NCBI GenBank assembly: GCA_026005015.1
Contig: BPKG01000004.1
Location: forward strand, 1 to 64,000
From: Burkholderiales bacterium
GTDB lineage: Bacteria > Pseudomonadota > Gammaproteobacteria > Burkholderiales > UBA6910
Direction: 5' to 3'
DNA: 64,000 bases
The notes below the pieces were generated by a model, which ran no database searches, had not been told where the DNA came from, and was given only the letters and a program-made list of their open reading frames with translations. Below, one piece after another: positions 51,522 to 61,183 of this stretch; position 1 is the stretch's first letter, and each line of letters begins with the position of its first letter. The position numbers were made by a program, and so were the translations under genes.

Positions 51522-52988
51522 TCACCCCAGGCCCAGGGAATCCCACAGCGCGTCCACCCGCTTCTTCACTCCCGGGTCCATGACGATGGGCCTGCCCCAG
51601 GCGCGGGTGGTTTCTCCGGGCCACTTGTTCGTCGCGTCGATCCCCATCTTGCTGCCCAGGCCCGACACGGGGCTGGCGAAGTCCAGGTAGTCGATGGGGG
51701 TGTTCTCCACGATGACCGTGTCGCGGGCCGGATCGACCCGGGTGGTGAGGGCCCAGATCACCTCCTTCCAGTTGCGCACGTCCACGTCGTCGTCGGTCAC
51801 CAGGACGAACTTGGTGTACATGAACTGGCGCAGGAAGCTCCACACGCCGAACATGACCCGCTTGGCGTGGCCCGGGTACTGCTTCTTCATGGACACCACC
51901 GCCAGGCGATAGGAGCAGCCCTCGGGCGGGAGATAGAAGTCCACGATCTCGGGAAACTGGCGCGTGAGGATGGGCACGAACACCTCGTTCAATGCCACCC
52001 CCAGGATCGCGGGCTCGTCCGGCGGCTTGCCCGTATAGGTGGAGTGGTAGATCGGATCGCGGCGCATCGTGATGCGCTCGATGGTGAACACGGGAAAACG
52101 CTCCTGCTCGTTGTAGTAGCCCGTGTGGTCGCCGAAGGGCCCCTCCGGGGCCGTCTCGCTGGGGTGGATCACCCCTTCCAGCACGATCTCGGCGGAGGCG
52201 GGCACCGAGAGATCGCAGCCCAAGCACTTCACGATCTCGGTGCGGCTGCCCCGCAGCAAGCCGGCAAACTGGTACTCGGACAGGGTGTCCGGCACCGGGG
52301 TCACCGCCCCCAGGATCGTGGCGGGGTCGGCGCCTAGGGCCACCGCCACGGGAAACGGCTTCCCCGGGTGGGCCTCGCCGTGGTCGCGAAAGTCCAGCGC
52401 CCCGCCCCGGTGGGCGAGCCAGCGCATGATCACCCGGTTGGGGCCGATCACCTGCTGGCGGTAAATGCCTAAATTCTGGCGCTTTTTATAGGGACCACGG
52501 GTGACGGTGAGCCCCCAGGTAATGAGGGGGCCGGCGTCCCCCGGCCAGCAGGTCTGCACCGGGAGCCGAGAGAGATCCACTTCGCTCCCCTCCCAGACCA
52601 CCTCCTGGCAGGGGGCCGAAGACACCTCTTTGGGTGCCATCGACAGCACCTGCTTCAGAAGCGGCAGCTTGTCCAGGGCGTCGCGGAAGCCCTGGGGCGG
52701 CTCCGGCTCCTTCAAGTAGGCGAGGAGCTTTCCCACCTCCCGCAAGGCCTCCACCGATTCCTGCCCCATCCCCAGAGCGACCCGCTTCGGCGTGCCGAAG
52801 AGATTGGCGAGCACCGGGATCGTGTGCCCCCTGGGCTTCTCGAACAGAAGGGCCGGCCCCCCCGCCTTCAACACCCGGTCGCAGATTTCCGTGATCTCCA
52901 GCCGGGGATCGACCTCCACGCCGACGCGCTTGAACTCGCCCAAGGCTTCGAGACGGGAGAGGAAGTCGCGCAAGTCGCGGTATTTCAT
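51522..52988 (-). CDS. ubiD: UbiD-family decarboxylase (3-octaprenyl-4-hydroxybenzoate decarboxylase)
   Basis: Decarboxylates the prenylated 4-hydroxybenzoate of ubiquinone synthesis using prenylated FMN supplied by UbiX. The 488-residue protein has the family start [22 protein letters not shown], the prFMN/metal region [26 protein letters not shown] and the catalytic acid stretch [20 protein letters not shown]. Length matches E. coli UbiD. ubiA and ubiC are 4 kb away on the same strand, which supports the ubiquinone role over other UbiD substrates. Confidence 0.95.
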   Translation of the reverse strand: MKYRDLRDFLSRLEALGEFKRVGVEVDPRLEITEICDRVLKAGGPALLFEKPRGHTIPVLANLFGTPKRVALGMGQESVEALREVGKLLAYLKEPEPPQGFRDALDKLPLLKQVLSMAPKEVSSAPCQEVVWEGSEVDLSRLPVQTCWPGDAGPLITWGLTVTRGPYKKRQNLGIYRQQVIGPNRVIMRWLAHRGGALDFRDHGEAHPGKPFPVAVALGADPATILGAVTPVPDTLSEYQFAGLLRGSRTEIVKCLGCDLSVPASAEIVLEGVIHPSETAPEGPFGDHTGYYNEQERFPVFTIERITMRRDPIYHSTYTGKPPDEPAILGVALNEVFVPILTRQFPEIVDFYLPPEGCSYRLAVVSMKKQYPGHAKRVMFGVWSFLRQFMYTKFVLVTDDDVDVRNWKEVIWALTTRVDPARDTVIVENTPIDYLDFASPVSGLGSKMGIDATNKWPGETTRAWGRPIVMDPGVKKRVDALWDSLGLG

Positions 52989-53422
52989 GGGGAAGAGGAA
53001 GTCGGGCTCGACCCATTATAGGGGAATGGCCGTTTCTCCCACCTGCAAAAGCCGACTGTCAAGCAGATCGACATTGGAGGTCTTTTATCGGCTCGGTGGT
53101 TCCGGGAAGGGCAACCAGGGGGGGTGAAGCCCTCGGCGCCAGCCGCCGGGAGGAAATGGAAAAAGATCAAAGAATACAGAGGTGTATGACATGAAAACAG
53201 GAAACTCGGGGACGCCTTGGAGAGTGGGCAACGCCTTGGGGCAACACCCTTTGCTGGCCTTTCCGCCCGACTGTCGGCGCTTTTATCAAACTGGCTCTGT
53301 GGTCCCTGAGGGCTTTTGGATATCCGGCTGATTTCAAGGGGAAAGGTGACGATGGCATCGCCTTTGCTTTGAACGATTTTGAACAATTTTACAATGTCAG
53401 ACTCTGCGAAAGGGGGTCCGCC
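52989..53422. other. Intergenic region before the PEP-CTERM gene
   Basis: About 430 bases between the divergent ubiD and PEP-CTERM genes. Short open frames on either strand have no family resemblance. Local GC content is somewhat lower near 53340-53400, a likely promoter zone, but no clean -35/-10 pair was identified. No RNA gene was recognised. Confidence 0.4.
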
Positions 53423-54534
53423 ATGAAAACAAAGCTACGCAAGACCGTGCTGGCGCTAGCGTTGGTGGCCGGGGGGTTGGGGCTGGCGGGCACTGCGCAG
53501 GCCGGCGCCTTCATCACCAACGGGACCATTACGTTAGGGGTAAACGACGAAGGGCATCTCAACGTCTTTCCAACGGATCCGGGGGTGGTCGGCACCTATC
53601 CGGGCGTGTCCTCGGGCGGGACCACGCCGGTGGGCCTCCGCTATAACCCCACGGGGGCGGAATCCACCGCCCCGGGCTGCTCTGCGAGGGATGGGGGGCG
53701 GGGATCGTGAGCCTCGGCGTGAGCGGCTACGCCAACCGGGCGTCGATGGGATCGTGAATCTCTCCCTGGTGAGCTTTTCCGCCACCGCCAGCACCGCGAC
53801 CTCGGTAGTGGACATTCTGGGGCCAACGGGCTCAACGGTCCTGCGAGTCACCCACTTCTATCACCCAAGCGCATCCGCCAATCTCTACCAGGTCGATGTC
53901 ACCATCCAGAACCTCTCCGGCAGGACCTGGCGGCGGGGGACCTGGTGTACCGCAGGGTGATGGACTGGGACGTGGAGCCGACGGCGTTCAGCGAGTTCGT
54001 GACCATCCAGGGCGTGCCGGCCCTGCTGGGCATCGCCAACGGCAACAACGTGCGCCGGACCGGAAACGACGGCTTCGACACGGCCAACCCTTTAGGCACT
54101 AGTTTGGGTGGCTCTTTTGCCGTGGGCGGCATCAATCCCTGCTCGGCAGCGGATATGCTCAACAGCAACTTCACCGACTGCGGCGCGGACGACCACGGCG
54201 CCGTGTTCGACTTCGAGTTCGAGGCGCTAGCGAACGGGGCGTCACGCTCCTTCGTCACCTACTACGGTGCGGCGGGCACCGAAGCGGATGCCGATGCGGC
54301 GCGGGCCCTCGTGGGCGCGTGGGCTCTACTCCTACGGGCAGTGCGATTCCGACAGCGACCCCTCGTGCAGCCATATCACCGGCGCGCCGAACACCTTCAT
54401 CTTCGCCTTCGGCGCCACGGGGGGCGTGCTGGAACCCCCCGCCCCCCACCGGCGTCCCCGAGCCGGGGTCGCTCGCCCTGGTGGGATTGGGGCTGATGGG
54501 GCTGGCGGCCCTTCGCTCCCGCAAGCGGCGCTGA
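53423..54534 (+). pseudogene. PEP-CTERM sorted exported protein, multiply frameshifted
   Basis: The protein starts with a signal peptide (MKTKLRKTVLALALVAGGLG to AQA) and ends with a textbook PEP-CTERM sorting tag, VPEPGSLALVGLGLMGLAAL then RSRKRR, which an exosortase recognises and cleaves. Between them the reading frame changes about five times (near 53681, 53740, 53930, 54320 and 54440); the stitched pieces contain NGTITLGVNDEGHLNVF, DGIVNLSLVSFSATAST, VYRRVMDWDVEPTAFSEFVTI, DDHGAVFDFEFEALANGASR and NTFIFAFGATGGVLEP. The pieces are co-linear and conserved, so either the gene decayed recently or the sequence is poor here. No exosortase gene is in the window. Confidence 0.8.
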
Positions 54535-54556
54535 ACCGACCCACGCTCGACATCCA

Positions 54557-54589
54557 CCCCTTTCCGGCCCGGCTGGAAAGGGGTTTTTG
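54557..54589 (+). terminator. Intrinsic terminator after the PEP-CTERM gene
   Basis: CCCCTTTCC (54557-54565) pairs with GGAAAGGGG (54575-54583), followed by TTTTTGTTTTTT. It sits 22 bases after the PEP-CTERM stop and isolates that gene from the TPR gene downstream. Confidence 0.85.
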
Positions 54590-54647
54590 TTTTTTCCGGG
54601 CCCGGGGCGATAATCGCTCACGCAGCATGATCGATGGAAGCCCGTCC

Positions 54648-55988
54648 ATGGAGGTGATGCCGGTGCCTGCTCGCCTTGCAAGCCGCTTTTGCCTGACCGT
54701 TCTCGCCCTGCTGGCGCTGGCGGCGCCCGGCGCCGCGCCCGCCGTGCCTTTCGAGCTGCTGGTGCCTCGCACCTCGCCCCCGGGAGCCCCCAAGACCGAG
54801 GGCGCGCCCGGCCAGGCCAAGCTCCAGGCCGGCTACGAGGCGCTCAACGGGAACGACCTGACCACGGCGTCGAAAGCCTTTACGGAAGCCCACAAGCTCG
54901 ACCCGAAAGCGCCCGAGCCCCTGCTGGGGCTGGCGGAAGTGGCCCGCTTGAAGGGCGACGCCAAGGCCGTGGAGAACTGGCTGCGTAAGGCCCTGGCCGC
55001 CGCCCCGGAGGATGCGGCGGTGCAGCGGGCGTGGGGGCGCTATGAGTTCGTCATGGGACGCTATCCCGCCGCCGAGGCCGCGTTCCAGAAGGCGATCCGC
55101 CTCGATCCCCGGTCGGCCGGGGCTTACCTGGACCTGGGCGACCTGTACATGACGGCGCTCGACAAGCCCAAGGAGGCTGCCGAGGCCTATGGAGAGGCGG
55201 TGCGGCTCGATCCCCGCCACGGGGGCGCCCGCCACGGGCTCGGCATGGCGCTCGCCGCCCAGCGGCGATTCGACGAGGCGGAGGCCGCGTTCCGCAGGGC
55301 CGCGGAGCTTTCCCCGGGAAATCCCCTGCCGCTCCAGGCCCTGGGCCGGCTCCACCTCTCCCGCGGGAAGATGGACCCGGCCCTGGCGGCCTACAATGAA
55401 CTGCTGCAAGCGAATCCGGATTTCGTGCCAGCGCTCCTGGACCGGGGCGACCTCTATTGGGCGAAGGGCGAGAAAGACAAGGCCATCGCCGACTACCAGC
55501 GGGCCGTGCAGGCGGCGCCGAAAAACGCCGACGCCCAGTTCAAGCTGGGAACCGCTTACCACGGGAGCGGCCAGAAGGCGGAGGCCGAGAGGGCCTACCG
55601 GGCGACCTTGGAGGCGAACCCCCGCCACGCGCCGGCCTACAACAATCTGGCGTGGCTGCTGGCCCAAAGCGGGCAGCGTCTGGACGAGGCGCTGCGGCTC
55701 GCCAAAAAAGCGGTGGCGCTGGCGCCCGACATGGGCACCTTCCACGACACGCTGGGAACGATCCACCTCATGCGCCGAGAGCTGGACCCGGCCATCGCCG
55801 CGTTCCGGAAAGCGGCCGCCACGCAGCCGCCCCAGGCCGAGTTCTACTACCGCCTGGGGGTCGCCTATAGTCGCAAGGGCAATCGCCAGGAGGCGATCGC
55901 GGCGCTCAAGAAAGCCCTGGAGATCCAGAAAGACTTCACTTACGCCGCCGACGCCCGCAAAGAGTTGGAGAAGCTGGGCGGCGGTTGA
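54648..55988 (+). CDS. Exported TPR-repeat protein
   Basis: A protein of about 446 residues with an N-terminal signal peptide (RLASRFCLTVLALLALAAPGAAPA) and about ten tandem tetratricopeptide repeats from residue 60 to the end, for example AAFQKAIRLDPRSAGAYLDLGDLY, AEAYGEAVRLDPRHGGARHGLG and AERAYRATLEANPRHAPAYNNLAWLL. TPR arrays are protein-binding scaffolds; the partner is unknown. Start choice is open: ATG at 54627, 54648 or 54657, or GTG at 54663, the last having GGAGGTG at an ideal distance. It follows the PEP-CTERM gene behind a terminator, so it has its own promoter. Confidence 0.85.
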   Translation: MEVMPVPARLASRFCLTVLALLALAAPGAAPAVPFELLVPRTSPPGAPKTEGAPGQAKLQAGYEALNGNDLTTASKAFTEAHKLDPKAPEPLLGLAEVARLKGDAKAVENWLRKALAAAPEDAAVQRAWGRYEFVMGRYPAAEAAFQKAIRLDPRSAGAYLDLGDLYMTALDKPKEAAEAYGEAVRLDPRHGGARHGLGMALAAQRRFDEAEAAFRRAAELSPGNPLPLQALGRLHLSRGKMDPALAAYNELLQANPDFVPALLDRGDLYWAKGEKDKAIADYQRAVQAAPKNADAQFKLGTAYHGSGQKAEAERAYRATLEANPRHAPAYNNLAWLLAQSGQRLDEALRLAKKAVALAPDMGTFHDTLGTIHLMRRELDPAIAAFRKAAATQPPQAEFYYRLGVAYSRKGNRQEAIAALKKALEIQKDFTYAADARKELEKLGGG

Positions 55989-56025
55989 AGGGGCTAACAG
56001 CCGGCCCTGTCTAAAGGCCGGCCCG

Positions 56026-56447
56026 GCAGGGTGCGCTGTAGCTGTAGGGTGCGCTTTAGCGCACCGCTTCAGGAACCATCATTCTGGGGCGCTGCGCTTC
56101 CGCTTTGCCCAACGCCCCCTACGCGATGGAAAGCCCGATGATTCGCGAAAAAGACAGCACGGTAGGGTGCGCCTCGGCGCACCGCTTGGTAGGTCCCCCT
56201 CTCATGGCGGTGCGTTTCGCCTGCGCTCAACGCACCCTACGCCCTCGCCGTAGGGTGCGCTTTAGCGCACCACTCCGGAGGTTCTTCCCCGCTGGGCGGT
56301 GCGTTTCGCTCTCACCCAACGCACCCTACGGATGGGGGTTGTCGGGGGCGCTTCGACGCCTAAACCCGTAGGGTGCGCCTTGGCGCACCGCTTCGGCGCT
56401 TCGAGACCTGTACCGGTGCGTTTCGGCTGCGCTCAACGCACCCTACG
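56026..56447. repeat. Cluster of four GTAGGGTGCGC palindromic repeats
   Basis: Copies at 56043-56123, 56162-56241, 56250-56330 and 56368-56447, each about 80 bases. Each opens GTAGGGTGCGC and GCGCACC, has a variable centre of about 20-30 bases, then GGTGCGTTTCG and CAACGCACCCTAC, so the ends are inverted repeats and each half is itself palindromic. A truncated fifth copy (AGGGTGCGCTGTAG) precedes the first. The 460 bases hold no gene. Confidence 0.9.
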
Positions 56448-56452
56448 GGATT

Positions 56453-56642
56453 TCACGGTATCGAATTTCGCTCGATCTCCGCTCGCAGCGATTCCTTGTC
56501 CGTTTGAGTAGCGAGGGGCCCGAGCCGTACCTTTTCGGCCAAAGCCTCAGCCGGCGCTTCTGCTTTTGGCCCACGCCCCAGGCACGCCGGCGGCCTTGAG
56601 CCGCTCCACGAAGTTCAGCGTGTCGAAAGGCGTAGTCGTCAA
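56453..56642 (-). pseudogene. Remnant of a DUF1640/CCDC90-like coiled-coil gene
   Basis: Reading from a TTG at 56642 (AGGAGG just upstream) gives TTTPFDTLNFVERLKAAGVPGAWAK, then a shift of one base, then AEAPAEALAEKVRLGPLATQ and TDKESLRAEIERNSIP to a TGA at 56453-56455. The FDTL-x-FV-x-x-LK-x-AGVP-x-x-QA start is that of bacterial CCDC90/DUF1640 coiled-coil proteins, usually two to three times longer. The remnant is cut off exactly at the edge of a GTAGGGTGCGC repeat. Confidence 0.55.
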
Positions 56643-56714
56643 GCCACCTCCTGCCATCGGTTCGGCTTCTAGGCACGATCTTCGTACGGGCGAAATTCCA
56701 ATACGCTGGGGCGC

Positions 56715-57572
56715 TCACAGCGTGCTCGCCACGATCCCGGCGAAGATGGCGGCGCCCACCCAGTTGTTGTGGAGGAACGCCTGGAAGCAGCGCTGCCGGT
56801 CCCGGTCCCGGATCAGGACGTACTGGTAGGCGGCGAGCCCCGCCGCCGCCGCGAGCCCGAGGAAATAGGGAAGCGCGAGACCGAGGGCGAGGCCGACGCC
56901 GGCGAGGATCGCGAGAAACGCCCCGTGGGCCGCCATCACCCCCGCCACGTCGTGGCGCCCCAGGGTGATGGCGGAAGTCTTGATGCCCAGCTTGAGATCG
57001 TCGGGCCGGTCCACCATGGCGTACTCGGTGTCGTAGGCGATGGACCAGAATACGTTCCCGACGAGCAGCACCCAGGCGACCGGGGGCACGCTTCCCGTGT
57101 GGGCAGCGTAGGCCATGGGGATGCCGAAGCCGAAGGCGACGCCGAGATACGCCTGGGGGAACGGGAAGAAGCGCTTGGTGAAGGGGTAGGTGGCGGCAAG
57201 CAGCGCCGCCGGCACGGCGAGGAGCACCGTGAGGCGATTGAGCTGCAGCACCAGCAGGAAGGCGGCCAAGGCCAGGACCGCTGCCACGGCAAGGGCCTCC
57301 GCCGGCGCGACGCGCCCGGTGGCCAGGGGCCGGTGGCGCGTGCGCTCCACATGGGGATCGATGTCCCGGTCGGCGAAATCGTTGATGGCGCACCCCGCGG
57401 AGCGCATGAGCACCGTGCCGGCGACAAAGATGGCCACCACGGTCCAGTCGGGGCGGCCGCCGCTGGAAAGCCACAGGGCCCAGAGGGTGGGCCACAGAAG
57501 CAGCAGGATACCGATGGGGCGGTCGAGCCGCACCAGCCGGGCGTAGGCGTCGAGGCGATCAGCGAGGATCAC
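56715..57572 (-). CDS. ubiA: 4-hydroxybenzoate polyprenyltransferase
   Basis: Attaches the polyprenyl chain to 4-hydroxybenzoate in ubiquinone synthesis; an integral membrane enzyme with about eight helices. The 285-residue protein has the first Asp-rich motif NDFADRDID (64-72) and the second in [22 protein letters not shown]. The start is the GTG at 57572, overlapping the ubiC stop as GTGA; the longer upstream frame is the shadow of ubiC. Length fits the family. Confidence 0.96.
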   Translation of the reverse strand: MILADRLDAYARLVRLDRPIGILLLLWPTLWALWLSSGGRPDWTVVAIFVAGTVLMRSAGCAINDFADRDIDPHVERTRHRPLATGRVAPAEALAVAAVLALAAFLLVLQLNRLTVLLAVPAALLAATYPFTKRFFPFPQAYLGVAFGFGIPMAYAAHTGSVPPVAWVLLVGNVFWSIAYDTEYAMVDRPDDLKLGIKTSAITLGRHDVAGVMAAHGAFLAILAGVGLALGLALPYFLGLAAAAGLAAYQYVLIRDRDRQRCFQAFLHNNWVGAAIFAGIVASTL

Positions 57573-58114
57573 GGCCTGAGTTGGAGAACACCGGGAAGGA
57601 ACACTTCGGTCACCAGGAGCGGGCGCTCCTCCAGGCGGAAGAGGGAGCGCCTCGCCCATAGCTCCGGCGGCCGCACGGCGAGGCGCGCCGCGGCGCGGCG
57701 AAACAGCCCGTCGCCGGGGCGCAGCCGGCTGAACTCCAGGGGTGTGCGGCGGACCCGGGGATCGGTGAACAAGGCCTCTCCCAAGGGCTGGTCGCCCAGG
57801 CGCGACAGCCAGCGCCACGGCCCGTTCAGATCCCGGCGCGCCGCCACCGAGTGGGCGAACACCACGGGGACCTCAGCGCAATATAGGAATACCTCCCGCA
57901 CCAATGCCCGCTCCCGGGGCCTGAGGCGGAGTCGCTCCCGCTCGTCGGGCAAAGGCAGGGCGAATCCCTGGGCCAGGGGTTGTACCCTGAACGCCGCACA
58001 GGCGCGGCGCAGCCGGGCGGTGAGGGATCCCCGATCCAGAAGCCATCCCCGGTAGGCGCCCGGGCAGCCGCCGAGCCGGCCTCGCCAGACGATGAAACGG
58101 GAAGCGGCGCTCAT
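57569..58114 (-). CDS. ubiC: Chorismate lyase
   Basis: Converts chorismate to 4-hydroxybenzoate and pyruvate, the committed step of ubiquinone synthesis. The 181-residue protein shows the UbiC pattern [16 protein letters not shown] near the N-terminus (substrate Arg), [18 protein letters not shown] in the middle and [21 protein letters not shown], and ends [12 protein letters not shown] with the conserved Glu. It is coupled to ubiA, its direct metabolic follower. Confidence 0.93.
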   Translation of the reverse strand: MSAASRFIVWRGRLGGCPGAYRGWLLDRGSLTARLRRACAAFRVQPLAQGFALPLPDERERLRLRPRERALVREVFLYCAEVPVVFAHSVAARRDLNGPWRWLSRLGDQPLGEALFTDPRVRRTPLEFSRLRPGDGLFRRAAARLAVRPPELWARRSLFRLEERPLLVTEVFLPGVLQLRP

Positions 58115-58260
58115 TCATCTTCGCAAAAAAGGTGAAACGGAATTATGCCAAAGACGGCGCGGCGCGCTGAACGTTCAGCCACGGGTGAGCACGGATATCC
58201 ACGAATGGGAAAACAACCTCACCCGCATCGCTAAAAATCCGCGCCCATTGGCGGTCCGCC

Positions 58261-58320
58261 GTAGGGTGTGTGGAGCGCAGCGAAACGCACCGAACGGCAT
58301 TATACGGTGCGCCGCGGCGC
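58261..58320. repeat. GTAGGGTGTG repeat, divergent copy
   Basis: GTAGGGTGTGTGGAGCGCAG and CGAAACGCACC are followed by a GGTGCGCCGCGGCGC half. It is a rearranged member of the family at 56043-56447, placed in the gap upstream of ubiC. Confidence 0.65.
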
Positions 58321-58348
58321 GTCCTGCGCCCGCACCCCATCCCCCTCC

Positions 58349-58620
58349 CGGCCTCCCCCTTGAAGGGGGAGGTGGACTCGGATGGCGGCCTCCCCCTTGA
58401 AGGGGGGGTGGACTCGGATGGTGGCCTCCCCTTAAAGGGGGAGGATGACAGGGGCATGCCGGGCCGTGGACGGATTGGGGTGGGAATGGGCTCCCTCCCC
58501 TTCAAGGGGAGGGCTGGGGTGGGGATGGGTTCCCTCCCCTTCAAGGGGAGGGTTAGGGAGGGGATGGGTTCCCTCCCCTTCAAGGGGAGGGTTAGGGAGG
58601 GGATGGGTGCCCTCCCACGC
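58349..58620. repeat. Tandem array of CCCTCCCCTT/AAGGGGAGGG palindromes
   Basis: The left group has three palindromes of the form CCTCCCCCTT-GAAGGGGG at 58352-58372, 58389-58408 and 58425-58443, spaced by GTGGACTCGGATGG. The right group has three at 58493-58513, 58532-58552 and 58571-58591 with a strict 39-base period (palindrome plus TTAGGGAGGGGATGGGTT), and a degenerate half at 58609. Each could fold into a hairpin. With the repeat before it, this explains the 600-base gap between ubiC and xerC; no gene was found in it. Confidence 0.88.
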
Positions 58621-58725
58621 GCCCGTGGGCAGCTTGAAAGGTGGCCCCTGGATCCTGTTTGCATGATGGGTATTGATGCGAGGCGCGGGAGGGCAGGTTA
58701 CAGGCCTGCGTGAATTTCAAGTCCT

Positions 58726-59634
58726 TCACTTTTTCTTCTTCGCCCTGGGATGCGCCGCGTCGTACACCTTGGCCAGATGCTGGAAGTCGAGGTGGGTATA
58801 CACCTGGGTCGTGGAAATGCTCGCGTGGCCCAGCATTTCCTGCACCGCCCGCAGGTCGCCGCTCGACTGGAGCAGATGGGAGGCGAACGAGTGGCGCAAC
58901 ACGTGGGGATGAACGTTGGCCGCGATTTCCTGGCGCCTGGCCCAGCCCTTGAGCCTGGCCTGGATCGCCCGCGGGCTCAGGCGGGCGCCGGTGCGGGCGA
59001 GGAAGAGCGCCGCCTGCCGGGCTCCGGCGAAGCGGTCGCGCACCGCGAGCCACGCCCGCAGCGCCTCCAGGGCGCAGCGCCCCACCGGCACCACCCGGGT
59101 CTTCGCTCCCTTGCCGGTCACGCGGACCGTGCCGTCGGCGAGATTCACGTCGTCCACGGCGAGGCCCGCCAGCTCCGCGAGCCGCAGCCCCGAGGAGTAG
59201 AACAGCTCGAACGCCGCCTTGTCCCGCAGGGCCAGGGGGTCCCGGGCCTGGAACGCCAGGAGCCTCGCCGCCTGGTCCGGGGAAAGCGCCTCGGGCAGCG
59301 TGCGCTTCACCCGGGGCGGACGCACGCCCAGGCAGGGGTTGGCGCCGAAGCCGTGATCCCGGGCCAGGTAGTTGAAAAAGGTGCGCCACGCCGACAGAGC
59401 CCGGGCCAGGCTGCGGCCCGAAAGGCCCCGGGCATGGAGGGTGGCGACGAAGCGGCGGATGTGGTGGGAATCCAGCCCGGAGAGGGGCGTGGTTTTGGCC
59501 AGCTCGAGCAGCAGGTCCACGTCCCGCCCATAGCTCTTCACGGTATGGGGGCTCAAGCGCCGCTCCATGGCCAGGTGGGCCAGGAATCCCTGGCGCAAGG
59601 CCTCCGGGTCGGGTCGTGGGCGCTCGCTCACCAC
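58726..59634 (-). CDS. xerC: Tyrosine recombinase XerC
   Basis: Site-specific recombinase that with XerD resolves chromosome dimers at dif. The protein of about 302 residues has an N-terminal SAM-like domain (FLAHLAMERRLSPHTVKSYGRDVDLLL) and the catalytic residues: Arg in SSGLRLAELAGL, Lys in TGKGAKTRVVP, His-x-x-Arg in HVLRHSFASHLLQ, His in LGHASISTTQVYTHL and the nucleophile Tyr in the same block. Start is GTG at 59634 or 59631. It lies downstream of DUF484, the conserved dapF-DUF484-xerC order, which argues for housekeeping XerC rather than a phage integrase. Confidence 0.95.
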   Translation of the reverse strand: MVSERPRPDPEALRQGFLAHLAMERRLSPHTVKSYGRDVDLLLELAKTTPLSGLDSHHIRRFVATLHARGLSGRSLARALSAWRTFFNYLARDHGFGANPCLGVRPPRVKRTLPEALSPDQAARLLAFQARDPLALRDKAAFELFYSSGLRLAELAGLAVDDVNLADGTVRVTGKGAKTRVVPVGRCALEALRAWLAVRDRFAGARQAALFLARTGARLSPRAIQARLKGWARRQEIAANVHPHVLRHSFASHLLQSSGDLRAVQEMLGHASISTTQVYTHLDFQHLAKVYDAAHPRAKKKK

Positions 59635-59653
59635 AATCCCTGGCCTGGATGCC

Positions 59654-60319
59654 TCAAGAGGAAGCGTTGAACCGGGCCACCGCGGCCCCCGCCAGCTCTC
59701 CCAGCCGGGCCAGGTAGACCGTTCCCATTTCCGGGTAGAAGCGCCGTGCATCCTCGCTCGCCAGCACCAGGAGCCCCAGGGTGCGTCCGTAACGGATGGG
59801 CACCAGGGCGAAGGAGCGCAGTCGAGCCCCCGCTTCGCCGAACCAGGCGAGGGGCTCCGGCGGAAGATGGCCGCCGCAATGGCCCTGGGTCAACCCCTCG
59901 GCGAGAGCGTGCACATCGGCGCTCACCGGGGCGAGCTCCGGCAGGTCAAGGGAATCCGCTTCCACGCCCCAGACCCGCATCGCTACGTGGGGCACGCCGA
60001 AATCCTCCCGCAGGTTGAAGGCGAGGACGTAGAGCGCCGAAGCCAGGTCCGGCGCCGCGATCAAGCCCAGGCTCAGGCGATGCATCTTCTCCCCGATGGC
60101 ATCGTTTTCCTCGCCGAAACCGATCAGCTCCCGCAGCTTTTCTTCCAGCAGCTTGTTCTTCTCCCGCAGGGCGAGCATCTGGCGCTCCGACAGGGGGATG
60201 GCGCGGCCGCCGTGGGGATGAGGCACGTAGATTTCCGCCATCTGCTCGGCATAGCGCTCGAAGAACTCGGGATGGTCCTGGAGGTAGCGCGCCACGTCGT
60301 CGGGATTCATGGGCATCAT
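59654..60319 (-). CDS. DUF484 (GAF-like) protein
   Basis: A 221-residue cytosolic protein of the DUF484 family, which adopts a GAF-like fold. Features are PDDVARYLQDHPEFFERYAEQMAEIYVPHPHGGRAIPLSERQ, a short coiled coil (MLALREKNKLLEEKLRELIGF), and a C-terminal RSFALVPIRYGRTLGLLVLASEDARRFYPEMGTVYLARLGEL. The family is nearly always next to xerC and dapF; the function is unknown. The start may be the first ATG or the second four codons later (MNPDDVARYL). Confidence 0.93.
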   Translation of the reverse strand: MMPMNPDDVARYLQDHPEFFERYAEQMAEIYVPHPHGGRAIPLSERQMLALREKNKLLEEKLRELIGFGEENDAIGEKMHRLSLGLIAAPDLASALYVLAFNLREDFGVPHVAMRVWGVEADSLDLPELAPVSADVHALAEGLTQGHCGGHLPPEPLAWFGEAGARLRSFALVPIRYGRTLGLLVLASEDARRFYPEMGTVYLARLGELAGAAVARFNASS

Positions 60320-60344
60320 GGATTTCGTTCTCCCCTTTATCGAT

Positions 60345-61178
60345 CTATTCGATCTCGATCACGCCTTCGAACACGGTCTGCGCCGGCCCGGTCATCCACA
60401 CCGGCCGGCCCTCCCCTTCCCAGCGGACGGTGAGCCGTCCTCCCCGGGTGCTCACCTCGACCTCGGGATCGAGCCGCCCCCGCTGGATGCCGGCCACCAC
60501 CGCCGCGCACGCCCCGGTGCCGCAGGCCAGGGTCTCCCCCGCCCCCCGCTCGTAGACCCGAAGGCGGATGTGGCGCCGGTCCAGCACCTGCATGTAGCCG
60601 GCGTTCACCCGCTCGGGAAAACGGGGATGGCGCTCGATCAGCGGGCCTTCCCGCTCCACCGGCGCCGCGTCCACGTCCTCCACGATCTGCACCGCGTGGG
60701 GATTGCCCATGGAGAGGACGCTCACTTCCCGCACCGCGCCGTTCACTTCCAGGGAATAGGTGAGGGCGCGGCCCTCGGCCAGGAAGGGGACGTCCCGGGG
60801 CTCGAAGCGGGGGACGCCCATGTCCACCGTCACCTGGCCGTCGGCTTCCAGCCGGGGCACGATCACCCCCGAGCGGGTCTCCACCCGGATCTCCCGCTTG
60901 GCGGTCAGGCCCTTCTCGTGCACGAAGCGCACGAAGCAGCGGGCGCCGTTGCCGCACTGTTCCACTTCGCTTCCGTCGGCGTTGAAGATCCGGTAGCGGA
61001 AGTCCACGTCCGGCCGGGACGGCGGTTCCACCAGGAGGACCTGGTCGCAGCCCACGCCGTAGTGCCGGTCGGCCAGGCGCCGCAACTGATCCCGGGTGAG
61101 AACGATGGATTGGCGCACGCCGTCCAGCACGACGAAGTCGTTGCCCAACCCCTGCATTTTGGTGAAGGGAAGCCGCAT
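60345..61178 (-). CDS. dapF: Diaminopimelate epimerase
   Basis: Converts LL- to meso-diaminopimelate for lysine and peptidoglycan. The 277-residue protein starts [16 protein letters not shown] and carries both catalytic cysteines: [17 protein letters not shown] and [32 protein letters not shown] is also typical. The ATG at 61178 is five bases after the methyltransferase stop, so these two are probably co-transcribed; DUF484 follows 25 bases on. Confidence 0.98.
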   Translation of the reverse strand: MRLPFTKMQGLGNDFVVLDGVRQSIVLTRDQLRRLADRHYGVGCDQVLLVEPPSRPDVDFRYRIFNADGSEVEQCGNGARCFVRFVHEKGLTAKREIRVETRSGVIVPRLEADGQVTVDMGVPRFEPRDVPFLAEGRALTYSLEVNGAVREVSVLSMGNPHAVQIVEDVDAAPVEREGPLIERHPRFPERVNAGYMQVLDRRHIRLRVYERGAGETLACGTGACAAVVAGIQRGRLDPEVEVSTRGGRLTVRWEGEGRPVWMTGPAQTVFEGVIEIE

Positions 61179-61183
61179 GAGCC

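Noticed and set aside
58349-58620. CRISPR array
   Set aside because: The repeats are palindromic and the spacers between them are nearly identical to each other, not unique; no cas genes are present.
58726-59634. Phage or integron integrase
   Set aside because: It is a tyrosine recombinase, but the dapF-DUF484-xerC order and length identify housekeeping XerC; integron integrases have an extra patch that is not visible.
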